From contig JAIKXQ010000031.1 of the NCBI GenBank assembly GCA_024684035.1, forward strand, positions 1-64,000: a stretch of DNA of 64,000 nt. Direction: 5' to 3'. Below the pieces are notes generated by a model. That model was given only the letters and a program-made list of their open reading frames with translations. It was not told the origin of the DNA and made no database searches. Shown in pieces: positions 8,525 through 17,700 of this stretch. Within the stretch, counting starts at the first letter, position 1. Each line of letters begins with the position of its first letter. Position numbers and translations under genes: made by a program. Origin of the DNA: Eubacterium sp. (GTDB lineage Bacteria; Bacillota; Clostridia; Lachnospirales; Lachnospiraceae).

Positions 8525-8957
8525 CGTGAAACGTTAAATGAAAAACAGACTGGTCAATCAGAGGGTAGATACTATGGCCGATTTCTGCAAGGCGGCTCGA
8601 AGCCGGTAGGTGATGTGGTATGCTGAATTCGAATAAAAGAATTGAACGATTTGGATGATGTGGGAGGAAAGCCGGACTTGACGAAAGAAATAGTCGATGC
8701 ATTGGTGTTAAGCAAAATAATAGCGCCAGGTATATTCTTCTTTTGGGGTGATATAGGAATTCCTCCGAAATGTTCATATCGCAAAAAGGCTCGAAAAAGG
8801 CTCGTCTTGCGCCTCAGAGGTGACAGTAAAAGTTTTCTCTGTTACAATAGGCAATAGAAAAAATAGTATATTCGTTCAGATAAACACATAAACCAAATAA
8901 CCGGCACAGCAGAGGAGAAATCTGTCTCTGAACGGAAACTGTGCGGAAGGATGAATA
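8525..8957. other. Intergenic region, no supported gene
   Basis: 433 bp. A 71-codon frame on the plus strand (8642-8857) has no recognisable domain and no convincing ribosome binding site. At about 8749-8790 'GATATAGGAATTCCTCC' followed by a second arm resembles a decayed copy of the dispersed repeat head hairpin described elsewhere. No riboswitch or tRNA is seen. Confidence 0.5.
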
Positions 8958-9809
8958 ATGGAGAATGAACTCAGATATGCGGTATTGATCGATGCCGACA
9001 ATGTGTCAGAGAAATACATCAAGATCATTCTGGATGAGACTGCCAACAGCGGAATCGCCACCTACAAGAGAATATACGGGGACTGGACCAGTGCGCGGAT
9101 GGCTTCCTGGAAGAAGGTTCTTTTGGATAATTCCATCATACCGATCCAGCAGTACAGCTATACCACCGGCAAGAATGCCACGGATTCCGCGATGATCATC
9201 GACGCCATGGACATCCTGTATTCCAATACGGTGGATGGTTTCTGTATTGTCTCTTCTGACAGTGATTTTACAAGGCTGGTGGCAAGACTCCGTGAGGCCG
9301 GCCACAAGGTGATCGGTATGGGGGAGAGCAAGACACCCCAGCCCTTTATTTCCGCCTGCAACCAGTTCAAGTATCTGGATATGCTCTATGATCAGAGACA
9401 GCAGGAAGCAGCGGAAAAGGCAGAGGCTGCAGAAGAGGCTCTCCGGGCGGAGACGGCAAAGCAGGCCACAAAGAATACTTCCCACCGGAAGACGACGCGC
9501 AGGGTGAAGACCAAGGAACAGAAAGAGCTGGAGAAGAAGAGACAGCAGGATCTGAACCGTGTGTGCAATACGATCAACTCGATTCTGGACAAGTTTTCCG
9601 ACGACGACGGCTGGATTTTTTCCGGAAAGCTGGGAGACCAGCTGGGCAAGCGTATGCCGGAATTCGATGTCCGGAACTTTGGATACAATAAATTCACATC
9701 CTTCATCAAATCTCTGGGAACCTACGAGTGGGATGAGCGTAAGGATGCAAACGGTCAGAAACAGATCTATTTCAGGATCAGACCGAAAAATGAGGAGAAG
9801 AAAGCATGA
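8958..9809 (+). CDS. NYN-domain ribonuclease-like protein with C-terminal LOTUS/OST-HTH domain
   Basis: A 283-residue protein. Residues 1-140 form a PIN-like NYN domain with the acidic site residues in 'LIDADNVSEKYI' and 'IVSSDSDFTRLVARL', as in NYN nucleases related to Limkain b1. Residues about 150-195 are a charged coiled-coil-like linker rich in Ala, Glu and Lys. The last 80 residues ('DGWIFSGKLGDQLGKRMPEFD' region to the C-terminus) fit an OST-HTH/LOTUS RNA-binding domain. This predicts an RNA-targeting nuclease or RNA-binding factor in the cytoplasm. The stop overlaps the dapF start by four bases, so the two are translationally coupled. Confidence 0.88.
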   Translation: MENELRYAVLIDADNVSEKYIKIILDETANSGIATYKRIYGDWTSARMASWKKVLLDNSIIPIQQYSYTTGKNATDSAMIIDAMDILYSNTVDGFCIVSSDSDFTRLVARLREAGHKVIGMGESKTPQPFISACNQFKYLDMLYDQRQQEAAEKAEAAEEALRAETAKQATKNTSHRKTTRRVKTKEQKELEKKRQQDLNRVCNTINSILDKFSDDDGWIFSGKLGDQLGKRMPEFDVRNFGYNKFTSFIKSLGTYEWDERKDANGQKQIYFRIRPKNEEKKA

Positions 9810-10708
9810 AATTTACAAAGATGCACGGCTGCGGAAATGATTATGTCTATGTGAACTGCTTCGAAGAAAAGGTGTTTGAGCCCTCCGAAGTTTCCATTAA
9901 AGTCAGCGACAGACACAAGGGAATCGGTTCCGACGGACTGATTCTCGTGAAGCCCAGCAAAGTGGCGGACTGTGAGATGGATATTTACAACGCGGACGGT
10001 TCCCAGGCAAAAATGTGCGGAAACGGTATTCGCTGTGTCGCGAAGTTTGTCTACGACAAGGGCATCGTTCCCAAGACCCATATGACCATCGACACCCAGA
10101 GCGGCGTGAAGACGCTGGATCTCACCATTGTCGGCGGAAAGTGCAAGAAGGTTCGTGTGAATATGGGAAAGGCCGAGATCGTGGCGTCTAAGGTGCCGGT
10201 GATTGCGGACACAGAGCTGGCTGTCGGAGCGCCCATCACGGTAAAAGATCAGGCGTTTACCTACACGGCTGTTTCCATGGGGAATCCCCATGCAGTTGTT
10301 TTTACCGATGAGAATCCGGCCCTTGCAAAAGACGGTTACGGAAGTATGACCGGAGAGGAGCTCTCCACCTTGAAGATTGAAGAGATCGGACCGGACTTTG
10401 AGTTCCATCCCAACTTCCCGGATCGGATCAACACGGAGTTCATTCATGTGCTTGACGCCAATACCATCGAGATGCGTGTCTGGGAGAGAGGAAGCGGGGA
10501 GACCATGGCCTGCGGAACCGGCGCCTGCGCGGCAGCGGTGGCGTCCATCCTCAACAGAAAAGTGGAGAGAGGAAAACCGGTGACCGTTAAACTCCTGGGC
10601 GGAGACCTTGTGATCGAGTGGGATGAGAAGGAGAACACTGTCTATATGACTGGTCCGGCTACCACCGTCTTTGAGGGCGAGCTGGATCTGGTACAGCCGT
10701 TGCTGTAA
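9806..10708 (+). CDS. dapF: Diaminopimelate epimerase
   Basis: A 300-residue enzyme that interconverts LL- and meso-diaminopimelate for lysine and peptidoglycan synthesis. The two catalytic cysteines are visible: C71 in 'MCGNGIRC' and C236 in 'ETMACGTGACAA'. 'KMHGCGNDYVYV' at the N-terminus and 'NPHAVVF' are also family signatures. The length is slightly above the usual 275-285, from a short insertion around residues 170-190. The start codon overlaps the end of the NYN-LOTUS gene (ATGA), so both are in one operon. No other dap gene is nearby. Confidence 0.95.
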   Translation: MKFTKMHGCGNDYVYVNCFEEKVFEPSEVSIKVSDRHKGIGSDGLILVKPSKVADCEMDIYNADGSQAKMCGNGIRCVAKFVYDKGIVPKTHMTIDTQSGVKTLDLTIVGGKCKKVRVNMGKAEIVASKVPVIADTELAVGAPITVKDQAFTYTAVSMGNPHAVVFTDENPALAKDGYGSMTGEELSTLKIEEIGPDFEFHPNFPDRINTEFIHVLDANTIEMRVWERGSGETMACGTGACAAAVASILNRKVERGKPVTVKLLGGDLVIEWDEKENTVYMTGPATTVFEGELDLVQPLL

Positions 10709-10728
10709 ACGAACAACAATCGGGAAAT

Positions 10729-10817
10729 TCGCAAAGGGATCGGCTTATATGAGTCGATCCCTTTGCGATTCTGCTCGCGCGCCTTTCGTCTGTTCCGCTT
10801 GCGGACTTTGTTCTTAT
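10729..10817. repeat. Dispersed intergenic repeat, variant (copy D)
   Basis: A perfect 13-bp inverted repeat CGCAAAGGGATCG / CGATCCCTTTGCG is followed by ATTCTGCTCGCGCGCC and CCGCTTGCGGACTTTGTTCT. The last two blocks are the middle and tail blocks of the repeat family seen in full at 35903-36075. It lies between the convergent genes dapF and the rhodanese/TtcA-like gene and may act as a bidirectional terminator, although no long T run follows. Confidence 0.65.
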
Positions 10818-10864
10818 AGATGTGGATGACGCAATCATCTTCCGGAGCCAGGGAGAAAGACGTC

Positions 10865-12055
10865 TCAATCTGCGGAGTCTTCTCCGGATTTCTCCGCGGG
10901 TGCGGGTTCCATCTCGGCGTAGTTGTCGTGGAAGTTGTGGCGGATGCCGTCATGATCCTTGTATCCGAGGACGGCATTCAGACTGATATTCTCCATGCTG
11001 CGGAAAATATTTCCTTCCACCGCCGGCGTGGTCTTCTTGATCTGGGCGATGAGCTGCTTCGCCTCCACGCGCTTGGAACCGGTTCCCCCGTGTCCGTCGA
11101 TGGAACAGGTGTCTGTGAAGTGGCAGGCGCAGCGGATGAACTGCAGGCCGTTGTAATCGCGCCAGTCTTTGATGTCGTCCTCGCGGATCAGGTAGAGGGG
11201 GCGGATCAGCTCCAGCCCCTTGAAATTCGTGCTTCGCAGCTTCGGCATCATGGTCTGAACCTGACCGCTGTAGAGAATACTCATCAGAGTGGTCTCGATG
11301 ACATCGTCGTAGTGGTGCCCCAGGGCGATTTTGTTGCAGCCAAGATCCTGCGCCTTCCGGTAGAGATAGCCGCGGCGCATACGGGCGCAGATATAGCAGG
11401 GAGACTTTGGAATATTGTCGACAGCGTCAAAGATTCTTGTCTCAAACATCGTGAGGGGCAGATCCAGAAGCTTTGCGTTTCCTTCGATCATGCCCAGGGT
11501 CGTCTCGGAGTATCCGGGATTCATGCAGAGATAGACAACCTCAAAGGGGATCTTGTTTCTGCGCTTGAGTTCTTTGAACAGCATGGCCATCAGCATGGAA
11601 TCTTTTCCGCCGGAGATGCAGACGGCGATCTTGTCACCGGGTTTCACCAGTTCGTAGTCGGTGATGGCTTTGACGAATTTTCCCATGATGTCGTGTTTGT
11701 ATTTCTTGCGGAGGGTTTTTTCGATCTCCTTCGTTCGTTCGCTGTTTCCTGCGTTTTCCTTCATGACGTGAACCAGCCACTGGCCGTAGCCGCCCTCCAG
11801 GTGGTAGGCTCGGTATCCGTCTTCCAGCAGTTTTTCGGCGGGCTCTTTGCTCAGAACTCCGAACATGCAGTAGAAGACGAGACGTTTGTCCTTCGGAAGA
11901 GAAAAACTGCCGCCGAGCAGATCTTCTCTTGCGATGCGGACAGAGCCCGGGATATTTCCCAGTTCATAGGCACTCTCATCCCGGACATCAATAATTATGT
12001 AGTCATCTGCGGGCCAGGTCTCCAGCTCCGCAGGCGTAACGGTCTGTATTTGCAT
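10865..12055 (-). CDS. Rhodanese domain fused to a TtcA-like PP-loop ATPase
   Basis: A 396-residue protein with two parts. Residues 1-100 are a rhodanese domain ('IIDVRDESAYELGNIPGS') with the sulfur-carrying C63 in 'FYCMFG'. Residues 115-370 are an N-type ATP pyrophosphatase with PP-loop 'SGGKDS' at 148-153. C220-x2-C223 ('CYICARMRRG') and the C309/C311 cluster fit the three cysteines that hold the 4Fe-4S cluster in TtcA-type tRNA thiolases. It probably adds sulfur to a tRNA base (2-thiocytidine 32 in TtcA), with the rhodanese domain as built-in sulfur donor. AAAGGA lies before the ATG. A long frame on the opposite strand is a shadow. The exact tRNA target is inferred. Confidence 0.82.
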   Translation of the reverse strand: MQIQTVTPAELETWPADDYIIIDVRDESAYELGNIPGSVRIAREDLLGGSFSLPKDKRLVFYCMFGVLSKEPAEKLLEDGYRAYHLEGGYGQWLVHVMKENAGNSERTKEIEKTLRKKYKHDIMGKFVKAITDYELVKPGDKIAVCISGGKDSMLMAMLFKELKRRNKIPFEVVYLCMNPGYSETTLGMIEGNAKLLDLPLTMFETRIFDAVDNIPKSPCYICARMRRGYLYRKAQDLGCNKIALGHHYDDVIETTLMSILYSGQVQTMMPKLRSTNFKGLELIRPLYLIREDDIKDWRDYNGLQFIRCACHFTDTCSIDGHGGTGSKRVEAKQLIAQIKKTTPAVEGNIFRSMENISLNAVLGYKDHDGIRHNFHDNYAEMEPAPAEKSGEDSAD

Positions 12056-12226
12056 TCCTTTATCCTCTTAAAAAAGTAGTCGTTAGCGGAAAACATTATA
12101 GCATAAGCACTCATTGATGCAAACAAAAAGCGCGCCCGCCGGAAGGATCGGAAGAGGTCGGGCTTTGTTTTTTTGAACAAGGTTTGAGCTGCAGAATTGA
12201 CAAAACGACTAAAAGTAAGAAAAATC

Positions 12227-12255
12227 TTGCGGAAATATACTGATCGTGTTATTCT
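12227..12255 (+). promoter_or_regulatory. Possible promoter of the type VII secretion operon
   Basis: TTGCGG at 12227-12232 and TATTCT at 12250-12255 with a 17-bp spacer. A TTGACA at 12197 has no good -10 partner. The region 12256-12492 is a long AT-rich leader without a gene. Confidence 0.35.
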
Positions 12256-12408
12256 GATTTCAGAAGATAGCTAAATTTCAGATATCGTTCAGATATCACT
12301 CAAATCTCATTTCACAGACGCTGCTTCACTCGAAGCATTCATGGCGTCAGATCCCGTTTGATTATTATTCACTATCATATTCATATAAGTATTAATTCTA
12401 ATAATGTT

Positions 12409-12432
12409 GCACATACTATTTTTGTTATGTGC
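12409..12432. promoter_or_regulatory. Palindrome in the leader of the type VII operon
   Basis: GCACATA and TATGTGC form a perfect 7-bp inverted repeat with a 10-bp AT-rich spacer, about 60 bp before the first gene. It could be an operator or a small hairpin. There is no T run after it. Confidence 0.35.
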
Positions 12433-12492
12433 TCATTTGTTCATTTGCGCGTGCATATAGTTTTTGAGCATAGCGGTTGAGAGGTAGTCAGT

Positions 12493-13290
12493 TTGGAAAC
12501 AGAGAGAGGGAGAAGGCGAAGGACGTGTGTTGCCTTTGGTTTGGTTTTTGTTGTCATTTTCAGTTCACTTGTGTGGGGCTGCGGAACCTCCGGAGCTTTT
12601 AAGGGAGGCGCCGGAGACCGTGCGATTGTCAAAGAGACAGAGAAGCTGCTCCGGGAAAAATATGGCGGAGAGTTTACCGTGGAGAAGATTTTCGGGAGAA
12701 CCCTGGTGAGAATTCCCGGGGAGACAGAGGAGAAAGAAGAGACGGAGATGCTGGTACATCCGTCGAAGGATGAACGGTTGCTCTTCGAGGCAAAGCTCCT
12801 TTCAGCTGAGGGGGACGGAGAGAAGAACCTGTACGACGAATATCCGGCGGCCTGGGCGGGACGGATTTATGAAAAACGGATCCGCAAAGAGGCGGGTGAA
12901 CTCCTGGGGGACGAGGATAACTGGATGGTTCATGTGGAGGCGGGATCCAAGTCTTTTCCGGAGGATTCCTTCTATCTGAACAACGGACGAATAACGCCGG
13001 AGGAATTTGTCCGCAGAAAGCCGGACAGCGTCTGGGCAATCTCTGTGGCAGTCTCGGGAAAAAAATGGGAGTCACGGAAGGCACAGCAGCGGTATTTTCA
13101 AAAAGTAGCGAAAAAGATCCGACGCGTATCCGAAGATATGCGGGGAAGCATTTACTTCTATGTTCTGGATCGGCAGAAGCTGCAAGCGGCAGGTGCATAT
13201 CTGGAGAAAAATGCCAAGGTGGATTACGGGTTTGACCGGATCACCGGAAGGTATGCGGCAGAGATTTCTCTCGCGGAAGTTGACGTGTGA
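12493..13290 (+). CDS. Predicted lipoprotein at the head of the type VII locus, possible immunity protein
   Basis: A 265-residue protein starting at a TTG codon with AGAGG eight bases before it. The N-terminus is basic ('ETERGRRRRT'), then a hydrophobic stretch ends at 'SLVWGCG', which fits a lipoprotein signal with the lipidated Cys near residue 30. The mature part is highly charged, predicted alpha/beta, with 'ETEKLLREKYGGEF' at its start, and has no catalytic motif I recognise. It lies 104 bases before the lipase-like gene. In S. aureus, type VII-secreted lipase toxin TslA is neutralised by membrane lipoproteins; by position this protein is a candidate for that role. This is inference. Confidence 0.72.
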   Translation: METERGRRRRTCVAFGLVFVVIFSSLVWGCGTSGAFKGGAGDRAIVKETEKLLREKYGGEFTVEKIFGRTLVRIPGETEEKEETEMLVHPSKDERLLFEAKLLSAEGDGEKNLYDEYPAAWAGRIYEKRIRKEAGELLGDEDNWMVHVEAGSKSFPEDSFYLNNGRITPEEFVRRKPDSVWAISVAVSGKKWESRKAQQRYFQKVAKKIRRVSEDMRGSIYFYVLDRQKLQAAGAYLEKNAKVDYGFDRITGRYAAEISLAEVDV

Positions 13291-13394
13291 AGAGAGTGTG
13301 CTCTACCGAAATATCTACGGATTGACGGGGAGACAAAACACTCTGATTGCGGACTTTGTTTTGCGGTTTGTGGATCATGAAGGAGGATCGGCGG

Positions 13395-14669
13395 ATGGGA
13401 TATACGGATTCACAGATGATCATTGCCTCTCAGATCGCCTACTTCGATTTTGATGAGGCGCTGGTGGCGGACGGCGGCTGTACTGTGCGCGAAGCCCTGG
13501 AATATACCGCCAATGACCCGGACAGTTCTTCGGGATCATATGCCCGTTACGTTCTCCGTCTTCTGGATGATCTTCCGGAGGGGCAGGTCTGCGGAAACTG
13601 GATCATTAAGGATGTGCGAAACGATCAGCACGGAAGCGGCATGTATGCCTGCATGCTGGACACGGGAAAACGGGAGGCTTTGATTGCCTTTCGGGGAAGT
13701 GAATCGGATACAAAGGAAAACCTTCTCAAGGACTGGGGACTTTCGGATCTCGGCCTGTTCAACAACCGGCTCACGGTGCAGCAGAAGGCCGCGCAGAAAT
13801 ACACGGAGGATCTCTTTCGGAAATACGGGAACTACTATACCTACAGTACCACGGGGCATTCGCTTGGAGGGAATCTGGCGGAGCACGCGGCCGTCACCAT
13901 TCCGGAGGCGATGCGAAGCTGTTTCGACAGAAGTGTGAATCTGGACGGACCGGGGTATTCTGCGGCATATCTGACAGCCCATGCGCTGGAAATCCGCGCA
14001 ATGAAGGGACATCTTCAGCATGACAGCTGGAGCCTTGTGGGGGCACTTCTCAATCCTGTTCCCGGATCAGACTACCGGGTTGTGGCGGCAGCAACGCCGG
14101 GCAAAAAGAACACACTCCAGTCACTGCTCTGGAGACACGACACAACGAACGTTGCTTTTGACAAGAACGGAAATATGCTGGCCGGTTCAAAGGATCAACT
14201 GGCAGCGGCAGTCGATGATCCGGTGAGGCTGGCCGATCTGACGGCTTATGGTTCTGATCCGGATCGCCTGGTATATCTGGCAGCCTGGAATCTGGTGGGG
14301 GAATACCGGAATGCGCGGGATCGGAGCTACATGGAAAAAGACGGGGAATATGATCCGGGACCGGCTGCGGACGCGGGACCTGAGGGGGACTTCGAGGCGG
14401 CATGCGCCGGAGTGGAGCGGATCATGGATTCTCTGGAATCGGTGAAGTCGAAGATATGGGACGCCACGCAGGAGCTGGAGAGAGCCTCGTGCAGAATTCC
14501 CTTTCAGGATGCTGCGACACAGGAGGCCTGGCGGAGGTTTCTGGATGACTGCGGAGAGATGAACCGGGTTTCGAAGCGGGCGGAAGATTATGTGGAGGCC
14601 GGGAGGAGCTGTATGAAGGAGATCCGGAAGGCGGAGAAGAATGTGGAAGAACTGTTCCGCGTCCATTAG
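13395..14669 (+). CDS. Lipase-like alpha/beta hydrolase (Mbeg1/DUF2974 type), candidate type VII effector
   Basis: A 424-residue protein. The ATG at 13395 has a perfect AGGAGG eight bases upstream, so an in-frame ATG at 13347 is rejected. Residues 1-300 form an alpha/beta hydrolase: 'LIAFRGSES' (oxyanion region), nucleophile S156 in 'TTGHSLGGN', an Asp candidate in 'VNLDGPGYS' and a His candidate in 'LLWRHDTT'. After a Pro/Gly/Asp-rich linker ('DPGPAADAGPEGD') the last 80-90 residues are purely helical, with 'FEAACAGVERIMDSL' and 'VEAGRSCMKEIRKAE'. There is no signal peptide. An N-terminal lipase with a C-terminal helical targeting domain is the reverse layout known for S. aureus TslA. Its place in the type VII operon supports secretion by EssC. 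Confidence 0.83.
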   Translation: MGYTDSQMIIASQIAYFDFDEALVADGGCTVREALEYTANDPDSSSGSYARYVLRLLDDLPEGQVCGNWIIKDVRNDQHGSGMYACMLDTGKREALIAFRGSESDTKENLLKDWGLSDLGLFNNRLTVQQKAAQKYTEDLFRKYGNYYTYSTTGHSLGGNLAEHAAVTIPEAMRSCFDRSVNLDGPGYSAAYLTAHALEIRAMKGHLQHDSWSLVGALLNPVPGSDYRVVAAATPGKKNTLQSLLWRHDTTNVAFDKNGNMLAGSKDQLAAAVDDPVRLADLTAYGSDPDRLVYLAAWNLVGEYRNARDRSYMEKDGEYDPGPAADAGPEGDFEAACAGVERIMDSLESVKSKIWDATQELERASCRIPFQDAATQEAWRRFLDDCGEMNRVSKRAEDYVEAGRSCMKEIRKAEKNVEELFRVH

Positions 14670-14704
14670 CGCAGCTCAGTCTGATTTACGGGAGGATGTT
14701 GCGG

Positions 14705-17700
14705 ATGTCAGAAGAGATGGAGGTATGGAAACCCCTCAGAAAATACCGGCTTCCCGTGAGTGGGAAGGTTACGGTGGGAGATGAGCCGGGGTGCATGATC
14801 CGGTGCGGGAATTCCGGGACAGCCGTATTTGACCGGGACAAAAAAGAATGGAGGTTTCCGGATACTGTCGGCGGAAACACGCGGATAAAGAAAATCTCCG
14901 GTGAGGGAAAACTCTGGATTCAGGAATGGAACGGGCATGTTTTTGCGGGACTGGCCGATTTCTTTGCGGCAGAAGAAGCACTTGCGGCGGATGCCGGCAT
15001 GATACCGGCGCGGGATCCCGGGAGACTGTATCCGGCGAGGCGGATGATGACTGGTGGATACTTTGTGCCGGCACCGAGGCAGAATCTGAAATTCGCGGAA
15101 GGAGAAATGGTCATAGAACCGCCACCGTCTATGGAGATACCGGAGACCGGCTCCACGATCATGGCCATCGGGCCGGCCGCGACGATGGCTCTTCCCATGG
15201 TGCTGGGTTATGGGGCGATGGCTGCTGTGAACAGGTCTGAAGGATACGGAGGACATTTATTCATCTATGTGAGTCTTTTCACCGTAACTATGTCGGCGGC
15301 TCTGTCCCTGTTCTGGACGGTGGCGGGAAGAATACAACAGAAGCACAGTTTCAGGAACCGTGAGGAAAAAAGAAAGAAGCTCTATACCTCTTATCTGGAG
15401 GAGAAGAACAGAGAGGCGGAGGAAATCAGCAAGTACAATACGGCGGCACTTCATCAGAGATATCCGTCGGCTGCCGTGGCCTGCGGGTACAACGGGAAAA
15501 GAAGCGAACTGTGGAACAGAGATCCGCCGGAGAGAGACTTTCTGAAAATGAGGGTCGGGGTGGGAAGAGTCCCGTTCCCGGTGGAAATCAAAGTTACGGA
15601 GCCTGGACTTGCAAGCCGGGAGGATCCTCTGGCTGAGCTTCCCGGGAAACTCAAAGAGCGGTATGAGTGGCTGGATAAGGTGCCGGTCTGTGTGGATCTT
15701 GAAGCCGGGAAGATGACAGGTATTGTCGGTGGAGGCAGGAGTCTTGGAGCAGTGACAATGGCGCATCTGCTCTGTGCGCAGATCGCCGCGGCCTGTTCGC
15801 CGGGAGACGTCCGGCTGGCCTGCTTCTGGGACAGAGAAAAGGATGATCCGGAGGCATGGGAATGTATGCGTTTTCTTCCTCACTTCTGGTCGCCGGACCG
15901 GCAGATCCGGTACATGGCGGATTGTGCGGGGCAGAGGAGGGATCTCGGTTTCCGTCTGGCGGAAGTTCTCCGGGAGAGGGAACTTCGGCGCAGAGAAAAC
16001 AGCACAGCCGGGACGGAGAGTGAGGAGTGGCTGGTGATTCTTTTTTCCTCACCGGAGCTTTTGGAGGAAGCTCTGATCCGGAAATACTTCTGCCCGGAGG
16101 GACCGGAGCTTCACGCATCGGCGATTGTTCTTGCAGAGCGGATGGAACAACTCCCGAAGCAATGTACATTGGGAATCCGCTATGATCCCGAGGTTTCGAG
16201 AATGATGCATCTGGGCGTCGAAGGTGAGAGGCAAAGGGTGGACTTTCAGCCGGATCGCATGAGAGCAGCGGCCTTGAGAAAAATGGGTGAGAACCTGCTT
16301 CCGGTCAGGATCCGGTCTCAGGGAGGAAAAGAGGAGATCCCGGAACAAATCACTTTTCTGGAGATGTATGGCGTGAAGACGACAGAGGAACTGGATATTT
16401 CCGGGAGGTGGAAGAAAGGCAGAGCCTCGGAGATGCTTCGGGCATATCTCGGGCGAAAGGGAGGCGGGATCTGTTATCTGGATCTCCACGAGAAATACCA
16501 CGGACCCCACGGGATCATTGCGGGAGCCACCGGAAGCGGCAAGTCTGTGCTGATGGAGAGTTGTATCCTCTCTCTGGCTGTGGAGTACAGTCCGGAGGAA
16601 CTGAATTTTCTGCTGATCGATTATAAGGGAGGCGGTACCGCGGATCCCTTTGACAGGCTTCCGCATCTGGCAGGAAAAATCTCAAATCTGTCCGGCGCGA
16701 ATGTGAGGAGAGCCCTTATGGCCATCAAGAGTGAGAATACGCGCAGGCAGCAGATCCTTGCGGAATACGGGGTAAACCACGTGGACCGGTACATGGAACT
16801 GTACCGGAAAGGAGAAGCTTCTGGGGCACTCCCGCATCTGGTAATTGTGATCGATGAGTTTGCGGAGCTAAGGAAAGAACAGCCGGAATTCATGCAGGAA
16901 CTGGTGAGTGTCGCGCAGGTGGGCAGAAGTCTAGGCGTGCACCTGCTTCTGGCCACACAGAAACCGTCGGGAACCGTCAGTGAGAACATCTGGAGCAACA
17001 GTCACTTCCGGATCTGTTTGAGGGTTCAAAGCAGACAGGACAGTATGGATATGCTCCGAAGCCCGGACGCGGCGTCTATCAATATCTGCGGGAGAGCAAT
17101 TCTGCAGGTGGGAAATAACGAAGTTTTTGAATTGTTTCAGTCGGCATACTGTGAAGCACTCTACGATCCGGAAAGAAAAGCCGGAAGATCGGCAAAACTG
17201 ATTCTGACCACGGGAGAAAACGCCCTTAGGGAGTGCCGGGATGTCAAAGGAAGTCCGAAGCGGAGAAAACAGCTGGATGCGGTGATTGACGAAGTGGTTT
17301 CCTGCGCGGAAAACGCGGGAATCGGACGGGCATCACCTCTCTGGCTTCCGCCTCTGGGGAGGCAAATTGGTTTGTCTTGGCTCCCTTCGGTGGAGGGGAA
17401 ACTTGTCCTGGGTGTCGTAGATGATCCTCAGAATCAGCGCCAGCTTCCGCTCGTCATCGATCCTCATGCAGGTGCGGTTGCGGTCTGCGGTGGACCCGGC
17501 AGCGGGAAGAGCACTTTTTTACAGACCTTTCTGGCAGGAATTCTCGAAAACGGGAAACTGACCGGGAGGACAGAGGACAAAGCCGGGGCGGCACAAGCGG
17601 GCGCAGGACAGTCTCTGCCGGAAGTCATCGTCATGAATTACGGAGGAACCGTACTGTCTTCGTTTCAGAATGAACCTCAGGTGAACATTTATCTGGACAG

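Noticed and set aside
8642-8857. A 71-codon frame after hisC
   Set aside because: No domain, no good ribosome binding site, and part of it overlaps a decayed repeat head.
10820-12079. A 419-codon open frame on the plus strand
   Set aside because: It is fully antisense to the rhodanese/TtcA-like gene, which has clear motifs and a ribosome binding site. The plus-strand translation has no recognisable domain.
12121-12178. GC-rich stem with T run upstream of the type VII operon, considered as a terminator
   Set aside because: The stem (GCCCG / CGGGC with mismatches) is weak and no plus-strand gene ends before it.
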